The notes beneath the pieces are model-generated. The model worked only from the letters and a program-made list of their open reading frames with translations. It ran no database searches and was not told the origin of the DNA. Shown piece after piece: positions 16,103 through 26,604 of a stretch of DNA of 57,510 nt (position 1 is the stretch's first letter; each line of letters opens with the position of its first letter). Made by a program: the position numbers and the translations under genes. The stretch comes from Mycobacterium sp. 852002-50816_SCH5313054-b. GTDB lineage: Bacteria > Actinomycetota > Actinomycetes > Mycobacteriales > Mycobacteriaceae. Location: assembly GCF_001667185.1 (NCBI RefSeq), contig NZ_LZIC01000080.1:1-57510 (forward strand). Reading direction: 5' to 3'.

Positions 16103-16123
16103 TGGGCCGTTTGCGCCGCACCT

Positions 16124-16139
16124 CTTCAGGTTCGCTTCA
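16124..16139 (-). promoter_or_regulatory. Direct-repeat motif, distal identical copy
   Basis: CTTCAGGTTCGCTTCA is the exact reverse complement of the 16-mer at 13174-13189. It lies 87 bases upstream of the proline-rich gene start and is oriented toward it, in the same sense as the first copy relative to the regulator gene. Confidence 0.58.
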
Positions 16140-16159
16140 GAAATCGAGCCTCGGTGCAG

Positions 16160-16921
16160 TTAGCTGACGGCGGCCGGCTCGGGGGCGGTGTGCGTCCTGC
16201 GGCGGTGGTGCCGGCGGTGCTGGCGGATCTCGTAGACGAGCCCGGTCACCCCCAGGCTCGCCGTGCACAGCGACACCAGCAACAGCGCCGGGCTGGGGTG
16301 ACCGGCTAGCGCGTCGCCCAGGATCACCACCGCGGCGGTGCCGGGCAGCAACCCGGCGATGGTGGCAAGCGTGTAAGGGGCGGCGCGCACGGTCGACGCC
16401 CCGGCGGCGTAGTTGATCGCCGAAAACGGCACGGCGGGGATCAGTCGCAGCGACAGGATGGCCAGCCAGCCGCGTGCGCGCAGACGCTCGTCGACGGTGT
16501 CGATCGATCGGTGGCGGACCAGCCGGTTGAGCTGCCAGCCGGCCGCGCGCACCAGCAGCAACGCGAGTACCGCGCTGGCGGTGCTCGCGACGACGGCGAT
16601 CGCGACTCCCAGCAGCGGGCCGAACAGGAGCCCGGCGGCCAGTGTGAAAGCGGTGCGGGGAACCGGCACCACCGTGGCCACCACGTGCGTGCCGAGGAAC
16701 GCCAACGGGAACCAGGGGCCCACCGATTCGGCCCAGTCCCGCATCTGCAGCGGCGTCGGCAGGGGAAGCCAGGTAGCCGCCGCGATCAGCGCTGTGATCC
16801 CGACCACTGCCGCGAGAGCGCGCGGTCGGGAGAGCTGCCGCGCCGCCGCACCGGTCACGGCACGGAGATCACGCAGTCTGGGGCTGATTTTGCAGGTGGC
16901 GGAAGCCGTCACGCCTGTCAA
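16160..16921 (-). CDS. TVP38/TMEM64 (VTT) family membrane protein
   Basis: A 253-residue polytopic protein of the TVP38/TMEM64 family, equivalent to Rv1491c. Membrane segments are at about 35-52, 70-90, 94-122, 160-178, 185-205 and 210-230. The VTT core has VPVPRTAFTLAAGLLFGPLLGVAIA and LRLIPAVPFSAINYAAGA. Relatives act in lipid scrambling or membrane homeostasis; no specific role can be given. ATG at 16921; a later start is possible because the first 25 residues are not conserved-looking. His/Arg-rich C-terminal tail (RQHRRHHRRRTH). Confidence 0.88.
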   Translation of the reverse strand: MTGVTASATCKISPRLRDLRAVTGAAARQLSRPRALAAVVGITALIAAATWLPLPTPLQMRDWAESVGPWFPLAFLGTHVVATVVPVPRTAFTLAAGLLFGPLLGVAIAVVASTASAVLALLLVRAAGWQLNRLVRHRSIDTVDERLRARGWLAILSLRLIPAVPFSAINYAAGASTVRAAPYTLATIAGLLPGTAAVVILGDALAGHPSPALLLVSLCTASLGVTGLVYEIRQHRRHHRRRTHTAPEPAAVS

Positions 16922-17081
16922 GGGTACGGGCCGCGGGCGAATAATTCCTTTCCCGCCGCGGGCGTTTCCCCGGCCACCTGCCCCGATGGGGGCCGCGCGC
17001 GGTTTTTAGCCGGGACCCCCGATCAATTAGCCTCATTAGTACGTGGCAGAGCCCCATTTGCTGGGAAAAAGGGAGCAATCG

Positions 17082-18923
17082 GTGTCCATTGATGTACCCG
17101 AGCTCGCCGACCTAGAACAGGTTCGCGGGCGTTGGCGCAGTGCGGTCGCCGGTGTGCTGTCCAAGAGCACCCGCAAGGATCCCGACCAGCTGGGGGACGA
17201 GCCGGAGCGGCTGCTGGAGACGCCGACGTATGACGGAATCGCCATCCGCGCGCTGTACACCGCGCTCGACGAACTGCCCGAACCGCCGCTGCCCGGCGAG
17301 TGGACCTACGTGCGCGGTGGCGACGCGCTGCGCGACGTCAACCCGGGCTGGAAGGTGGCCGAGGCCTTCCCGGTTCCCGGCGGCGACGGCAACGCCGCGG
17401 TGCTGGCCGCCCTCGCGGAGGGGGTCAGCGCGCTGCGGATCCGGGTGGGCCGGTCCGGGGTGGCGCCCGCGGAGCTCGCGCCGCTGCTCTCGGGCGTGTA
17501 CCTCGACCTGGTGCCCGTCATCCTCGACGCCGGCGCCGACTACCGCGAGGCCTGCGACGCGCTGCTGGCGCTGGTCGACGAGCTGGGTCCGGACCGGCGC
17601 AACACCCTGTCGATCGACCTGGGCGCCGACCCGCTGACCGCGAAGCTCAGCGGCCGGCAGTCCCCGCCGGCGGAGCACGTGGTCGCCGTGGCGACCCGCG
17701 CGGCCGCGCGCCGCGGCGTGCGGGCGATCACCGTCGACGGACCCGCCTTCCACAACCTGGGCGCCAACGCGACCTGGGAGCTGGCCGGCGCCGTCGCGGC
17801 CGCGGTGGCCTACCTGCGGTTGCTCACCGACTCCGGGCTCGCTGTCGCGCAAGCCTTGCGGCAGATCAGCTTCCGGCTGGCCGCCGACGACGACCAGTTC
17901 CTGACGATCGCCAAGCTGCGCGCCGCGCGCCGGCTCTGGGCGCGGGTCGCCGAGGTCGTCGGCGACCCCGAGGGCGGCGCCGCCGTCGTTCACGCGGAGA
18001 CCTCGCTGCCGATGATGACCCAGCGCGACCCGTGGGTGAATATGCTCCGCGGCACCGTGGCCGCCTTCGGCGCGGGGGTCGGCGGCGCCGACACCGTGCT
18101 GGTGCTGCCGTTCGACGCGGCCATCGCGGGCGGCTTTCCCGGTGTGGCGAACGGCTTCTCGCGGCGCATCGCGCGCAACACCCAGCTGCTGCTGCTGGAG
18201 GAGTCGCACGTCGGGCGGGTGCTGGACCCCGCCGGCGGGTCGTGGTTCGTCGAGGACCTGACAGAGCAGCTGGCCCGACAGGCCTGGCAGCAGTTCCAGG
18301 AGATCGAGGCCCGCGGCGGGTTCGCGGACGCCCGCGGCTACGTCGCCCAGCAGATCGCCGGCATCGCCGCGGGGCGCGCCGACGACATCGCGCATCGGCG
18401 AACGGCGATCACCGGCGTCAACGAATACCCCAACCTGGAGGAACCGCCGCTGCCGGAAGCCGATTCGGCGGCCGAAATCCGGCGCTACGCGGCGGAATTC
18501 GAGAAGCTGCGCGACCGGTCCGACGCCTACCTGGCGCGCACCGGCTCGCGCCCGAAGGCGCTGCTGCTGCCGCTGGGACCGTTGGCCGAGCACAACATTC
18601 GGGCGACGTTCGCGGTCAACCTGCTGGCCTCGGGGGGCATCGAGGCGATCAACCCCGGCCCGGTCGACGCCGCGGGAATCGCGGCGGCCGTAGCGGCGGC
18701 CGGGTCGCCGGCCGTGGCCGTCATCTGCGGCACCGACACGCGCTATCACGACGATGGCGCGGACGCCGTCGAGGCGGCCCGCCGCGCCGGTGTGCCGACG
18801 GTCTGCCTGGCCGGGCCCGAGCAAGCGCTGGGTGACGCCCAGCACCGGCCGGATGAGTACCTGACCGCGAAGATCAATGCGGTGCAAGCCTTGTCGGACC
18901 TGCTGACGCGATTGGGGGCGTAG
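17082..18923 (+). CDS. mutA: Methylmalonyl-CoA mutase small subunit
   Basis: The 613-residue beta subunit of adenosylcobalamin-dependent methylmalonyl-CoA mutase, equivalent to Rv1492. The N-terminal TIM-barrel mutase domain (about 50-450) includes ETSLPMMTQRDPWVNMLR and RIARNTQLLLLEESHVG. A degenerate B12-binding-like domain follows (about 470-610). The subunit lacks the DxHxxG cobalamin ligand, as expected for the non-catalytic partner. A GTG at 17043 is in frame, but the GTG at 17082 has a GGGAG site 6 bases upstream and opens SIDVPE as in M. tuberculosis. The large subunit follows after 2 bases. Confidence 0.94.
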   Translation: MSIDVPELADLEQVRGRWRSAVAGVLSKSTRKDPDQLGDEPERLLETPTYDGIAIRALYTALDELPEPPLPGEWTYVRGGDALRDVNPGWKVAEAFPVPGGDGNAAVLAALAEGVSALRIRVGRSGVAPAELAPLLSGVYLDLVPVILDAGADYREACDALLALVDELGPDRRNTLSIDLGADPLTAKLSGRQSPPAEHVVAVATRAAARRGVRAITVDGPAFHNLGANATWELAGAVAAAVAYLRLLTDSGLAVAQALRQISFRLAADDDQFLTIAKLRAARRLWARVAEVVGDPEGGAAVVHAETSLPMMTQRDPWVNMLRGTVAAFGAGVGGADTVLVLPFDAAIAGGFPGVANGFSRRIARNTQLLLLEESHVGRVLDPAGGSWFVEDLTEQLARQAWQQFQEIEARGGFADARGYVAQQIAGIAAGRADDIAHRRTAITGVNEYPNLEEPPLPEADSAAEIRRYAAEFEKLRDRSDAYLARTGSRPKALLLPLGPLAEHNIRATFAVNLLASGGIEAINPGPVDAAGIAAAVAAAGSPAVAVICGTDTRYHDDGADAVEAARRAGVPTVCLAGPEQALGDAQHRPDEYLTAKINAVQALSDLLTRLGA

Positions 18924-18925
18924 CC

Positions 18926-21181
<2,256 letters not shown>

Positions 21182-21199
21182 CGTCGCCAATGCTTAGCG

Positions 21200-21255
21200 C
21201 GAACGTGATGTCATGGCGAGAATCGGCCCGTTTTCTCGCCGTGACGTCACGCTCG
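21200..21255. repeat. 56-bp palindromic element, copy 3
   Basis: The arms 21200-21222 and 21233-21255 are 23 bases each with three mismatches, all transitions, around a 10-base loop. Length and outer bases (CGA.CGT.A and T.ACGCTCG) and the GCGA-CGGCC-TCGC core match the elements at 3023 and 3944. It fills the mutB-meaB gap, where M. tuberculosis has the mazEF4 toxin-antitoxin genes. Confidence 0.8.
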
Positions 21256-21266
21256 GCGCGTGCCCT

Positions 21267-22244
21267 ATGAAGGGCTCCATAGAGGAGTTGGCGAAGGCCG
21301 TCCTCGGCGGCGACCGCGCGGCGCTGCCGCGGGCCATCACGCTGCTGGAGTCCACCCGTGCCGACCACCACGAAAAAGCGCAACAGCTGCTGCTGGAGCT
21401 GATGCCCCACGCGGGCAAGGCCCACCGCGTCGGCATCACCGGGGTCCCCGGGGTGGGGAAGTCCACCAGCATCGAGGCGCTCGGCATGCATTTGATCGAG
21501 CAGGGCCACCGGGTGGCGGTGCTGGCCGTCGACCCGTCCTCGACGCGCACCGGCGGCTCGATCCTGGGCGACAAGACCCGGATGGCGCGGCTGGCGGTGC
21601 ACCCAGACGCCTACATCCGACCGTCGCCGACGTCGGGCACGTTGGGCGGGGTCGCGAAGGCCACGCGGGAGGCGATCGTGCTGCTCGAGGCCGCGGGGTT
21701 TGACGTGATCCTCGTCGAGACCGTCGGTGTGGGCCAGTCCGAAGTGGCCGTGGCAAACATGGTGGACACCTTCGTCCTGCTGACCCTGGCCCGCAGCGGC
21801 GACCAGCTGCAGGGCATCAAGAAGGGTGCGCTGGAGCTGGCCGACATCGTGGTGGTTAACAAGGCCGACGGGGAGCACCTGGCCGAGGCGCGCAAGGCCG
21901 CGCGGGAGCTGTCCGCGGCCATCAGGTTGATCCATCCGGGCGAAACACTCTGGCGCCCACCCGTTCTCACCATGAGCGCGGCGGAGGGAACCGGCCTTGC
22001 CGAGCTGTGGGAGACCATCGAGCGCCACCGCCGGGTGCTCGCCGACGCCGGGGAACTCGACGAGCGCCGCCGTGCCCAGCAAGTCGACTGGACCTGGCAG
22101 ATGGTTCGCGACGCCGTCCTGGACCGGGTGCTGTCCCACCCGGCCGTCCGCAAAATCCGCGCCGACGTGGAACGCCAGGTCAAGGCGGGGGAGCTGACCC
22201 CGGCGCTGGCGGCCCAGCAAATACTTCAGGCCGCGTCTTCCTAA
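21267..22244 (+). CDS. meaB: MeaB-like G3E GTPase, mutase chaperone
   Basis: A 325-residue P-loop GTPase of the MeaB/ArgK family, equivalent to Rv1496, that loads and protects adenosylcobalamin on methylmalonyl-CoA mutase. The P-loop GVPGVGKS is at about 60-67, followed by DPSSTRTGGSILGDKTRM, the ETVGVGQSE switch and NKADG for guanine recognition. A GTG or ATG further upstream is in frame (21213), but that part is simply the palindromic element read as protein. I take the ATG at 21267 (MKGSIEELAKAV). It directly follows its client genes mutAB. Confidence 0.93.
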   Translation: MKGSIEELAKAVLGGDRAALPRAITLLESTRADHHEKAQQLLLELMPHAGKAHRVGITGVPGVGKSTSIEALGMHLIEQGHRVAVLAVDPSSTRTGGSILGDKTRMARLAVHPDAYIRPSPTSGTLGGVAKATREAIVLLEAAGFDVILVETVGVGQSEVAVANMVDTFVLLTLARSGDQLQGIKKGALELADIVVVNKADGEHLAEARKAARELSAAIRLIHPGETLWRPPVLTMSAAEGTGLAELWETIERHRRVLADAGELDERRRAQQVDWTWQMVRDAVLDRVLSHPAVRKIRADVERQVKAGELTPALAAQQILQAASS

Positions 22245-22279
22245 CGGATAGGTAAATTAGCCGCGGTTTCCCCTACGGA

Positions 22280-22309
22280 CAGTATGGAATCCAAGTAAAT
22301 TCAATACTG
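22280..22309. promoter_or_regulatory. Inverted repeat at the lipL start
   Basis: CAGTATGGAAT (22280-22290) and ATTCAATACTG (22299-22309) are complementary at 10 of 11 positions with an 8-base spacer. The last base of the repeat is the first base of the GTG start. An operator that blocks transcription or a leader hairpin covering the start codon are both possible. Confidence 0.5.
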
Positions 22310-23595
22310 TGACAATGGAGTCTCGGGTCGCTCGCCGCGCGGTCCCCGTCCACGATGGCCCTGACGCAGGCCATCGTGTGTCCGGTGCGGCGGACCCACA
22401 TTTCGCCTGCGTCGTTCGCAGTTTCTCCACGATGTTCCCGGCCCGCCGGTTCGGTGGTGGGGCGCTGGCCGTCTACGTCGATGGTCAACCCGCCGTTGAC
22501 GTGTGGTCCGGCTGGGAGGACCGGGGCGGTCACGTGCCGTGGTCGGCCGACACCGCTCCGATGGTGTTCTCGGCAACCAAGGGCATGGCCGCCACCGTCA
22601 TCCACCGGCTCGCCGACCGCGGGCTCATCGACTACGAGGCGCCGGTCGCCGAGTACTGGCCGGATTTCGGGGCCAACGGCAAAGCCGAACTCACCGTGCG
22701 CCAGGTGATGAGACACCACGCCGGCCTGTCGGGCCTGCGCGGCGCCACGCAGGAAGACCTGCTGGACCACGTCCTGATGGAAGAGCGCCTGGCGGCGGCG
22801 TCGCCGGGGCGGCTGCTGGGCAAATCCGCCTATCACGCGCTGACCTTCGGCTGGCTGATGTCCGGGCTCGCCCGCGGCGTGACCGGCAAGGGCATGCGCG
22901 CGCTGATCCGCGAGGAGCTCGCCGAGCCGTTGGGTACCGACGGAATGCACCTGGGCCGGCCGCCGGCCGAGTCCCCGACGCGGGCCGCGCAGATCATCAT
23001 GCCGCAGAACCTCGTCGTCAACCCGGTCCTCAACTACGTGACGCGCAAGGTCGCCCATGAGCTGTCCGGTGGATGGCGCTCCATGTACTTCCCGGGCTTC
23101 ATCGCCGCGGCCCAGGGTGAGATCCCGCTGCTGGACGCCGAGATCCCGGCGGCCAACGGCGTGGTGACGGCCCGCGCGCTCGCGCGCATGTACGGGGCGA
23201 TCGCCAACGGCGGCGAGATCGACGGCAGCCGGTTCTTGTCCCGCGAGCTGGTCGCCGGACTGACCGGCCGGCGGAGCCTGCGGCCGGACCGAAACCTGTT
23301 CGTGCCGTTGGCTTTCCACTTGGGCTATCACAGCCTGCCGATCGGCAACGTGATGCCGGGCTTCGGGCACGTCGGGCTGGGCGGTTCCGTCGGCTGGGCG
23401 AACCCCGAGGAGGGGGTGGCGTTCGCGCTGGTGCACAACCGGCTGCTGACACCGTTCGTGATGACCGATCACGCCGCGTTCGTCGGGATCTACAAGCTGA
23501 TCCGCGACGCCGCCGCGAAGGTACGCAAGCGCGGTCTGCAGCCCGTGACCGAGTTCGGCGCGCCGTTCTCGGAGCCCGGCGCCGTCGCCGGCTAA
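22309..23595 (+). CDS. lipL: Beta-lactamase-fold esterase, LipL-like
   Basis: A 428-residue serine hydrolase of the class C beta-lactamase/esterase fold, equivalent to Rv1497. The nucleophile motif S88-A-T-K91 (VFSATKGMA) is intact, and a probable tyrosine of the YxN-like site lies in SAYHALTFGWLMSG. HVGLGGSVGWANPEEGVAFALVHN near 350-375 takes the place of the KTG strand. No signal peptide is seen. Family members hydrolyse short-chain esters and some are envelope-associated. The GTG at 22309 precedes TMESRV; an ATG two codons later is also possible. Inverted repeat 22280-22309 overlaps the start. Confidence 0.88.
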   Translation: MTMESRVARRAVPVHDGPDAGHRVSGAADPHFACVVRSFSTMFPARRFGGGALAVYVDGQPAVDVWSGWEDRGGHVPWSADTAPMVFSATKGMAATVIHRLADRGLIDYEAPVAEYWPDFGANGKAELTVRQVMRHHAGLSGLRGATQEDLLDHVLMEERLAAASPGRLLGKSAYHALTFGWLMSGLARGVTGKGMRALIREELAEPLGTDGMHLGRPPAESPTRAAQIIMPQNLVVNPVLNYVTRKVAHELSGGWRSMYFPGFIAAAQGEIPLLDAEIPAANGVVTARALARMYGAIANGGEIDGSRFLSRELVAGLTGRRSLRPDRNLFVPLAFHLGYHSLPIGNVMPGFGHVGLGGSVGWANPEEGVAFALVHNRLLTPFVMTDHAAFVGIYKLIRDAAAKVRKRGLQPVTEFGAPFSEPGAVAG

Positions 23596-23602
23596 GGTCG
23601 GC

Positions 23603-23815
23603 CTAGGAACCTTCCAGGCGGAAGCCGACTTTCATCGTCACCTGGACGTGTCCGACGGCCCCCTCGACCAGGTGCCCGCGGATCGACGCCACCTCGAACC
23701 AGTCCAGGCCGCGCATGGTTTGCGTCGCTCGGGCCAGACCGCTCCGGATAGCCGCGTCGACCCCGTCGGGCGAGGATCCAACGATCTCGATCACGCGGTA
23801 GGTGTGATTGCTCAT
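23603..23815 (-). CDS. Dodecin flavin-binding protein
   Basis: A 70-residue dodecin, equivalent to Rv1498A, which forms hollow dodecamers that store or buffer flavins. Typical residues are visible: TYRVIEIVGSSPDGVDAAI, the flavin-stacking tryptophan in GLDWFEV and the closing strand HVQVTMKVGFRLEG. ATG at 23815 with GGAGG nearby. It is convergent with lipL, 7 bases apart. It marks the last gene before the accessory carbohydrate region. Confidence 0.93.
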   Translation of the reverse strand: MSNHTYRVIEIVGSSPDGVDAAIRSGLARATQTMRGLDWFEVASIRGHLVEGAVGHVQVTMKVGFRLEGS

Positions 23816-24021
23816 CGCGCCTCCTTATCTCAAGCCTGCGGACGCAACAGTAGCCACGGCGGAGCCCATTCGACCCGTCTGAAAAACGCCTGAACGAACC
23901 CCATCCGTCGGCGGATGCTCCGCGAGCCTATGCCACGCGCCTGGGCCGGCCAATGAATCGGTGTGCTTGGTTTCGAATCGGCCCGGGGCCTCCCGTGAAA
24001 ACTCGCATGTTCGGATGCACA

Positions 24022-24137
24022 ATCTCGTACGCTCCCATAATCGGGATCAAGTAGGTAAGTACTCGCCGTTATCATCGTTGAACCCGTGGGGCGGGTTTGC
24101 CGGATGGAGGCGGAGGGGCGTCTCGGAGGTAGCTCAA
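24022..24137 (+). repeat. Duplicated leader, copy A
   Basis: Shares ATCTCGTACGCTCC, then ATCGG, a TAGGTA/TAGCTAT box, TTGaACCCG-GGGG, CGGAGGGGC and AGCTCAA in the same order with copy B at 26864-26972. In copy B the start codon of the dehydrogenase lies inside the shared block; here the equivalent bases read GAGGTAG, so there is no ATG. The TAG-TA box could be a -10 element, which is inference. Confidence 0.6.
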
Positions 24138-24235
24138 CCCGATGAGCGCATCGGCGGCAGGCAGGACAGGCGTCGGCCGGCGTTTTGGGCTTGCGAACGC
24201 GGGGTGCTTCGGCTTCCACGGTGGCAAATAGCGGC
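24118..24235 (+). pseudogene. Possible remnant of a dehydrogenase 5' end
   Basis: By eye, after the shared leader the bases AGCTCAA..GAGCGCATC..GGCGGC and later CTTGCGaACGcGGG and TTCCACG line up with codons 3-32 of the nucleotide-sugar dehydrogenase at 26961, with several gaps. This would be a decayed second copy, consistent with the paralogous membrane gene that follows. Gapped manual alignment only. Confidence 0.3.
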
Positions 24236-24302
24236 GATCTGCAGTTCGCCTGGCGCGAAAACGCCAGGCGCCAAGGCGGGTTGGCAAGGGGGTCGTCGCC
24301 CT

Positions 24303-26033
24303 ATGAGTAAGCACGATGAGGGTTATTCGGCCGTTGGCCTCCGACATCGGACTGCGGCCCCAGATGAAAATGGGCAGACCCTACCTGTCTCACGGGACGC
24401 ATCACGTACCGCACGAGGACGGCAGAAGGGCACGTTTGCCTTGTTGGCCGCGATCAGCTGCGTCGTCTTTGGTGCCAAGCTGACCACCATTTCGGCCACC
24501 GGTTCGCCGATGCCGTTCTTCGACCAGTGGTACGCAGAAGCAGCGAACCTATACTCGCCGTACCTGAAGGGCGCACTATCCTGCGCCAACCTTTTTGCCC
24601 CGCACAACGAACACCGGATCTTTGTATTTCGCGTGTTCGCACTCTTACATTTGGAACTGGCGGGCGAGTGGAATACGCGCCTCGAAATGATTTTCGGCGC
24701 GGTCGTCCATACCGCGGTGATCACCTGGCTTGCGGCGTTGCTTATGCCGTTGGTCGCGGTGCGACGCCGCATACCCCTGGCCTGCTTCTTCGCACTTCTG
24801 TTTGCGCTTCCGATCGGTTACGAGAACACGCTGTCCGGGTTTCAAAGTTCCTTGTACCTCATGCTGTTCTTCGGTATCGCGGCTCTGGTCGCGCTGAGCT
24901 CCGCGCAGCCGTTCTCCGTGCGCTGGTTTTGTGGATTGGTGGCCGCGGTCCTTAGTTACCTCTCCTTTGGCTCAGGTCTGGCCACTACCCTCGCCGCTGG
25001 CGCGCTGGTGTGGTTGCAGTTAACTACCAACGCAAGGAAAAGGTGCGCTCGCGAGTACGCCAGCGTTCTCGTCCTGGCATCGATCGCCGTAGCGATGATC
25101 CTGTGGGCGGCCTCGAGCGGGCATCCAACGAGCGGTCCGTGGACGTTCGTCCAGGGATTATTCCTTTTCGGCGGCCAGGCGATAATCGGGTTGGTCCCGA
25201 CGGTCTGGTTCTGTCGGCACATTCTGATCCGGCGTCCTGCCATCGGCGACCGCGCGTGGCTGGCGGTTGGAATCAGCGGGTGGGTGGCGATCCAGCTTCT
25301 GCTTCTCGCCTACGGCCGTGGGCCCGCCGTCGCGGTGCGGTACCTGGACGTGGTCCTGCTCGTCTATCCCGTGGCGCTAGTTGCCGTGTTCGTGCTCTCT
25401 GACGCGCCGCGCGCTACGCGGTTCGGCCGGTATGCGGGCCCGGCCACCACGGCATGGATATTTGTTGTTGTCGCCGCCTTCGCAGTGCTCGGCTACGTGT
25501 CGGTGGTCGGGGCCATTGCCTGGGGACAAGCGACCCGTCAACAGGAAATCAACGTCCAGGCCTATCTCGCCACCCGGAACGTCCACGATCTCAACGCAAA
25601 GGGCGGGCACGGGCAGACGTTCGACCTTTCCTACTCGCACCCGCACCAGCTGGCAGAACTTTTGGACGATCGCGATATCAGGGCGATCCTGCCGCACCAA
25701 TTCCGACCCCCCGACGCCGATAATGCCGGAGTTCGCAACCGCTTGCTGCTCAGGGGGAGACTCGCTAGCGGCACCGCCACGGTGGTTCACGACATACTCG
25801 CAATAGCCCCAGCATTGCTGGCGCTGGGGATTGGTTTATTGTTTGCGGCCGGCGCCCGATGGAGCCTGCAACGCGCTGAGGGGACGCCGGGTGGCACCGG
25901 AAATCGGACCGCGACCCCACGCGCTCGACGTGCCCTGGCGCATAACCACTTCGGACAATCTGACCCGGACAGTGCCGCGAGGTACGGCCGGTACCGGGGA
26001 TCAGGGGCCGTGACGTGGACATTCACGTCCTAG
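24303..26033 (+). CDS. Polytopic membrane protein, GT-C-like, paralog 1
   Basis: A 576-residue protein with about ten to twelve membrane helices. Helix 1 is about 43-63 and is followed by an outer loop with D74-Q75-W76 (SPMPFFDQWYAEAANLYSPYLKG), then NLFAPHNEHRIFVFR and LAGEWNTRLEMIFGA. An acidic residue just after helix 1 is the position of the catalytic base in GT-C glycosyltransferases, so a lipid-linked-sugar transferase is plausible but unproven. It is a close paralog of the protein at 30761-32380 (the DQW to LLMPLVA stretch is well over half identical). The frame is open upstream, but the ATG at 24303 (MSKHDEG) aligns with the paralog's start (MGEHDEL). The extra C-terminal tail of about 45 residues is hydrophilic. 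Confidence 0.75.
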   Translation: MSKHDEGYSAVGLRHRTAAPDENGQTLPVSRDASRTARGRQKGTFALLAAISCVVFGAKLTTISATGSPMPFFDQWYAEAANLYSPYLKGALSCANLFAPHNEHRIFVFRVFALLHLELAGEWNTRLEMIFGAVVHTAVITWLAALLMPLVAVRRRIPLACFFALLFALPIGYENTLSGFQSSLYLMLFFGIAALVALSSAQPFSVRWFCGLVAAVLSYLSFGSGLATTLAAGALVWLQLTTNARKRCAREYASVLVLASIAVAMILWAASSGHPTSGPWTFVQGLFLFGGQAIIGLVPTVWFCRHILIRRPAIGDRAWLAVGISGWVAIQLLLLAYGRGPAVAVRYLDVVLLVYPVALVAVFVLSDAPRATRFGRYAGPATTAWIFVVVAAFAVLGYVSVVGAIAWGQATRQQEINVQAYLATRNVHDLNAKGGHGQTFDLSYSHPHQLAELLDDRDIRAILPHQFRPPDADNAGVRNRLLLRGRLASGTATVVHDILAIAPALLALGIGLLFAAGARWSLQRAEGTPGGTGNRTATPRARRALAHNHFGQSDPDSAARYGRYRGSGAVTWTFTS

Positions 26034-26136
26034 CGGCCGCCGAATCGAAACCCATTCGTGCCGTCGGCTTTCCGGCTGGATTGGGCCGGCGCGACGGATG
26101 GGTGTCCAAGGCATCGCCCAGGACTGGCATCCCCGA

Positions 26137-26604
26137 TTACGAGCGTGTTGTCGCGTGCGCCGGCTGCGAGTTGCAGAACCACCGATCCAGGATCAGGAAG
26201 CGGCCGACCCACACGACGCCGAACCCGAGCACTTGCACCAAGAACACGGCGGCACCATGGATGGGTGTGGTCTCACTACTCATCGCATCATCGACGAGAG
26301 AAGTGAACAGGGTTGCCAGTGCCACGGCCAGCATCACCACCAGCCAGAACACGAGCACCTGTTTGCGCAGGTCGTCGCCCGACGCCGCCCGCCAGACGAA
26401 GCGCTTGTTGGCAAAGAAGTTGGGAACGGTGACGATGGCCGCTGCAAGGAGCGACGCGGCCGTGTAGCTATTCAGCCACAGACCCATGACCTGGATCAGG
26501 CCCTGCCCAATAGGCAGAAAGACGACCGCTACGGCCGCGTACCGTAGCTTTTTGCGCGTTTCGAGCGTGTGGGCGTTCGCAACCGAGGCCCCCATGACAT
26601 GCAT
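26137..26604 (-). CDS. GtrA-family membrane protein
   Basis: About 155 residues with four membrane helices (KLRYAAVAVVFLPIGQGLIQVMGLW, AASLLAAAIVTVPNFFANKRFVW, VLVFWLVVMLAVALATLFTSLV, GAAVFLVQVLGFGVVWVGRFLILDRW). The NFFANKRFVW box at the end of helix 2 is the GtrA family mark. GtrA proteins are thought to flip polyprenyl-phosphate sugars across the membrane for GT-C enzymes. The frame is open to an ATG at 26721. I prefer the ATG at 26604 (MHVMGASVANAHTLE) because the additional 39 residues look non-native; neither has a strong ribosome-binding site. It lies between the two GT-C-like paralogs, on the opposite strand. Confidence 0.8.
   Translation of the reverse strand: MHVMGASVANAHTLETRKKLRYAAVAVVFLPIGQGLIQVMGLWLNSYTAASLLAAAIVTVPNFFANKRFVWRAASGDDLRKQVLVFWLVVMLAVALATLFTSLVDDAMSSETTPIHGAAVFLVQVLGFGVVWVGRFLILDRWFCNSQPAHATTRS

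Larger units (their letters stand above)
23816..24302. other. Long intergenic stretch with leader repeat
   Basis: 487 bases without an intact gene. The first 200 hold nothing recognisable. From 24022 the sequence repeats the leader found before the nucleotide-sugar dehydrogenase at 26864-26972, and similarity continues weakly into what would be coding sequence. Base composition is visibly less GC-rich than in flanking core genes. Confidence 0.7.

Noticed and set aside
21213..21266. Longer meaB start (MARIGPFSRRDVTLG...)
   Set aside because: These codons are the palindromic element; homologs begin near the ATG at 21267.
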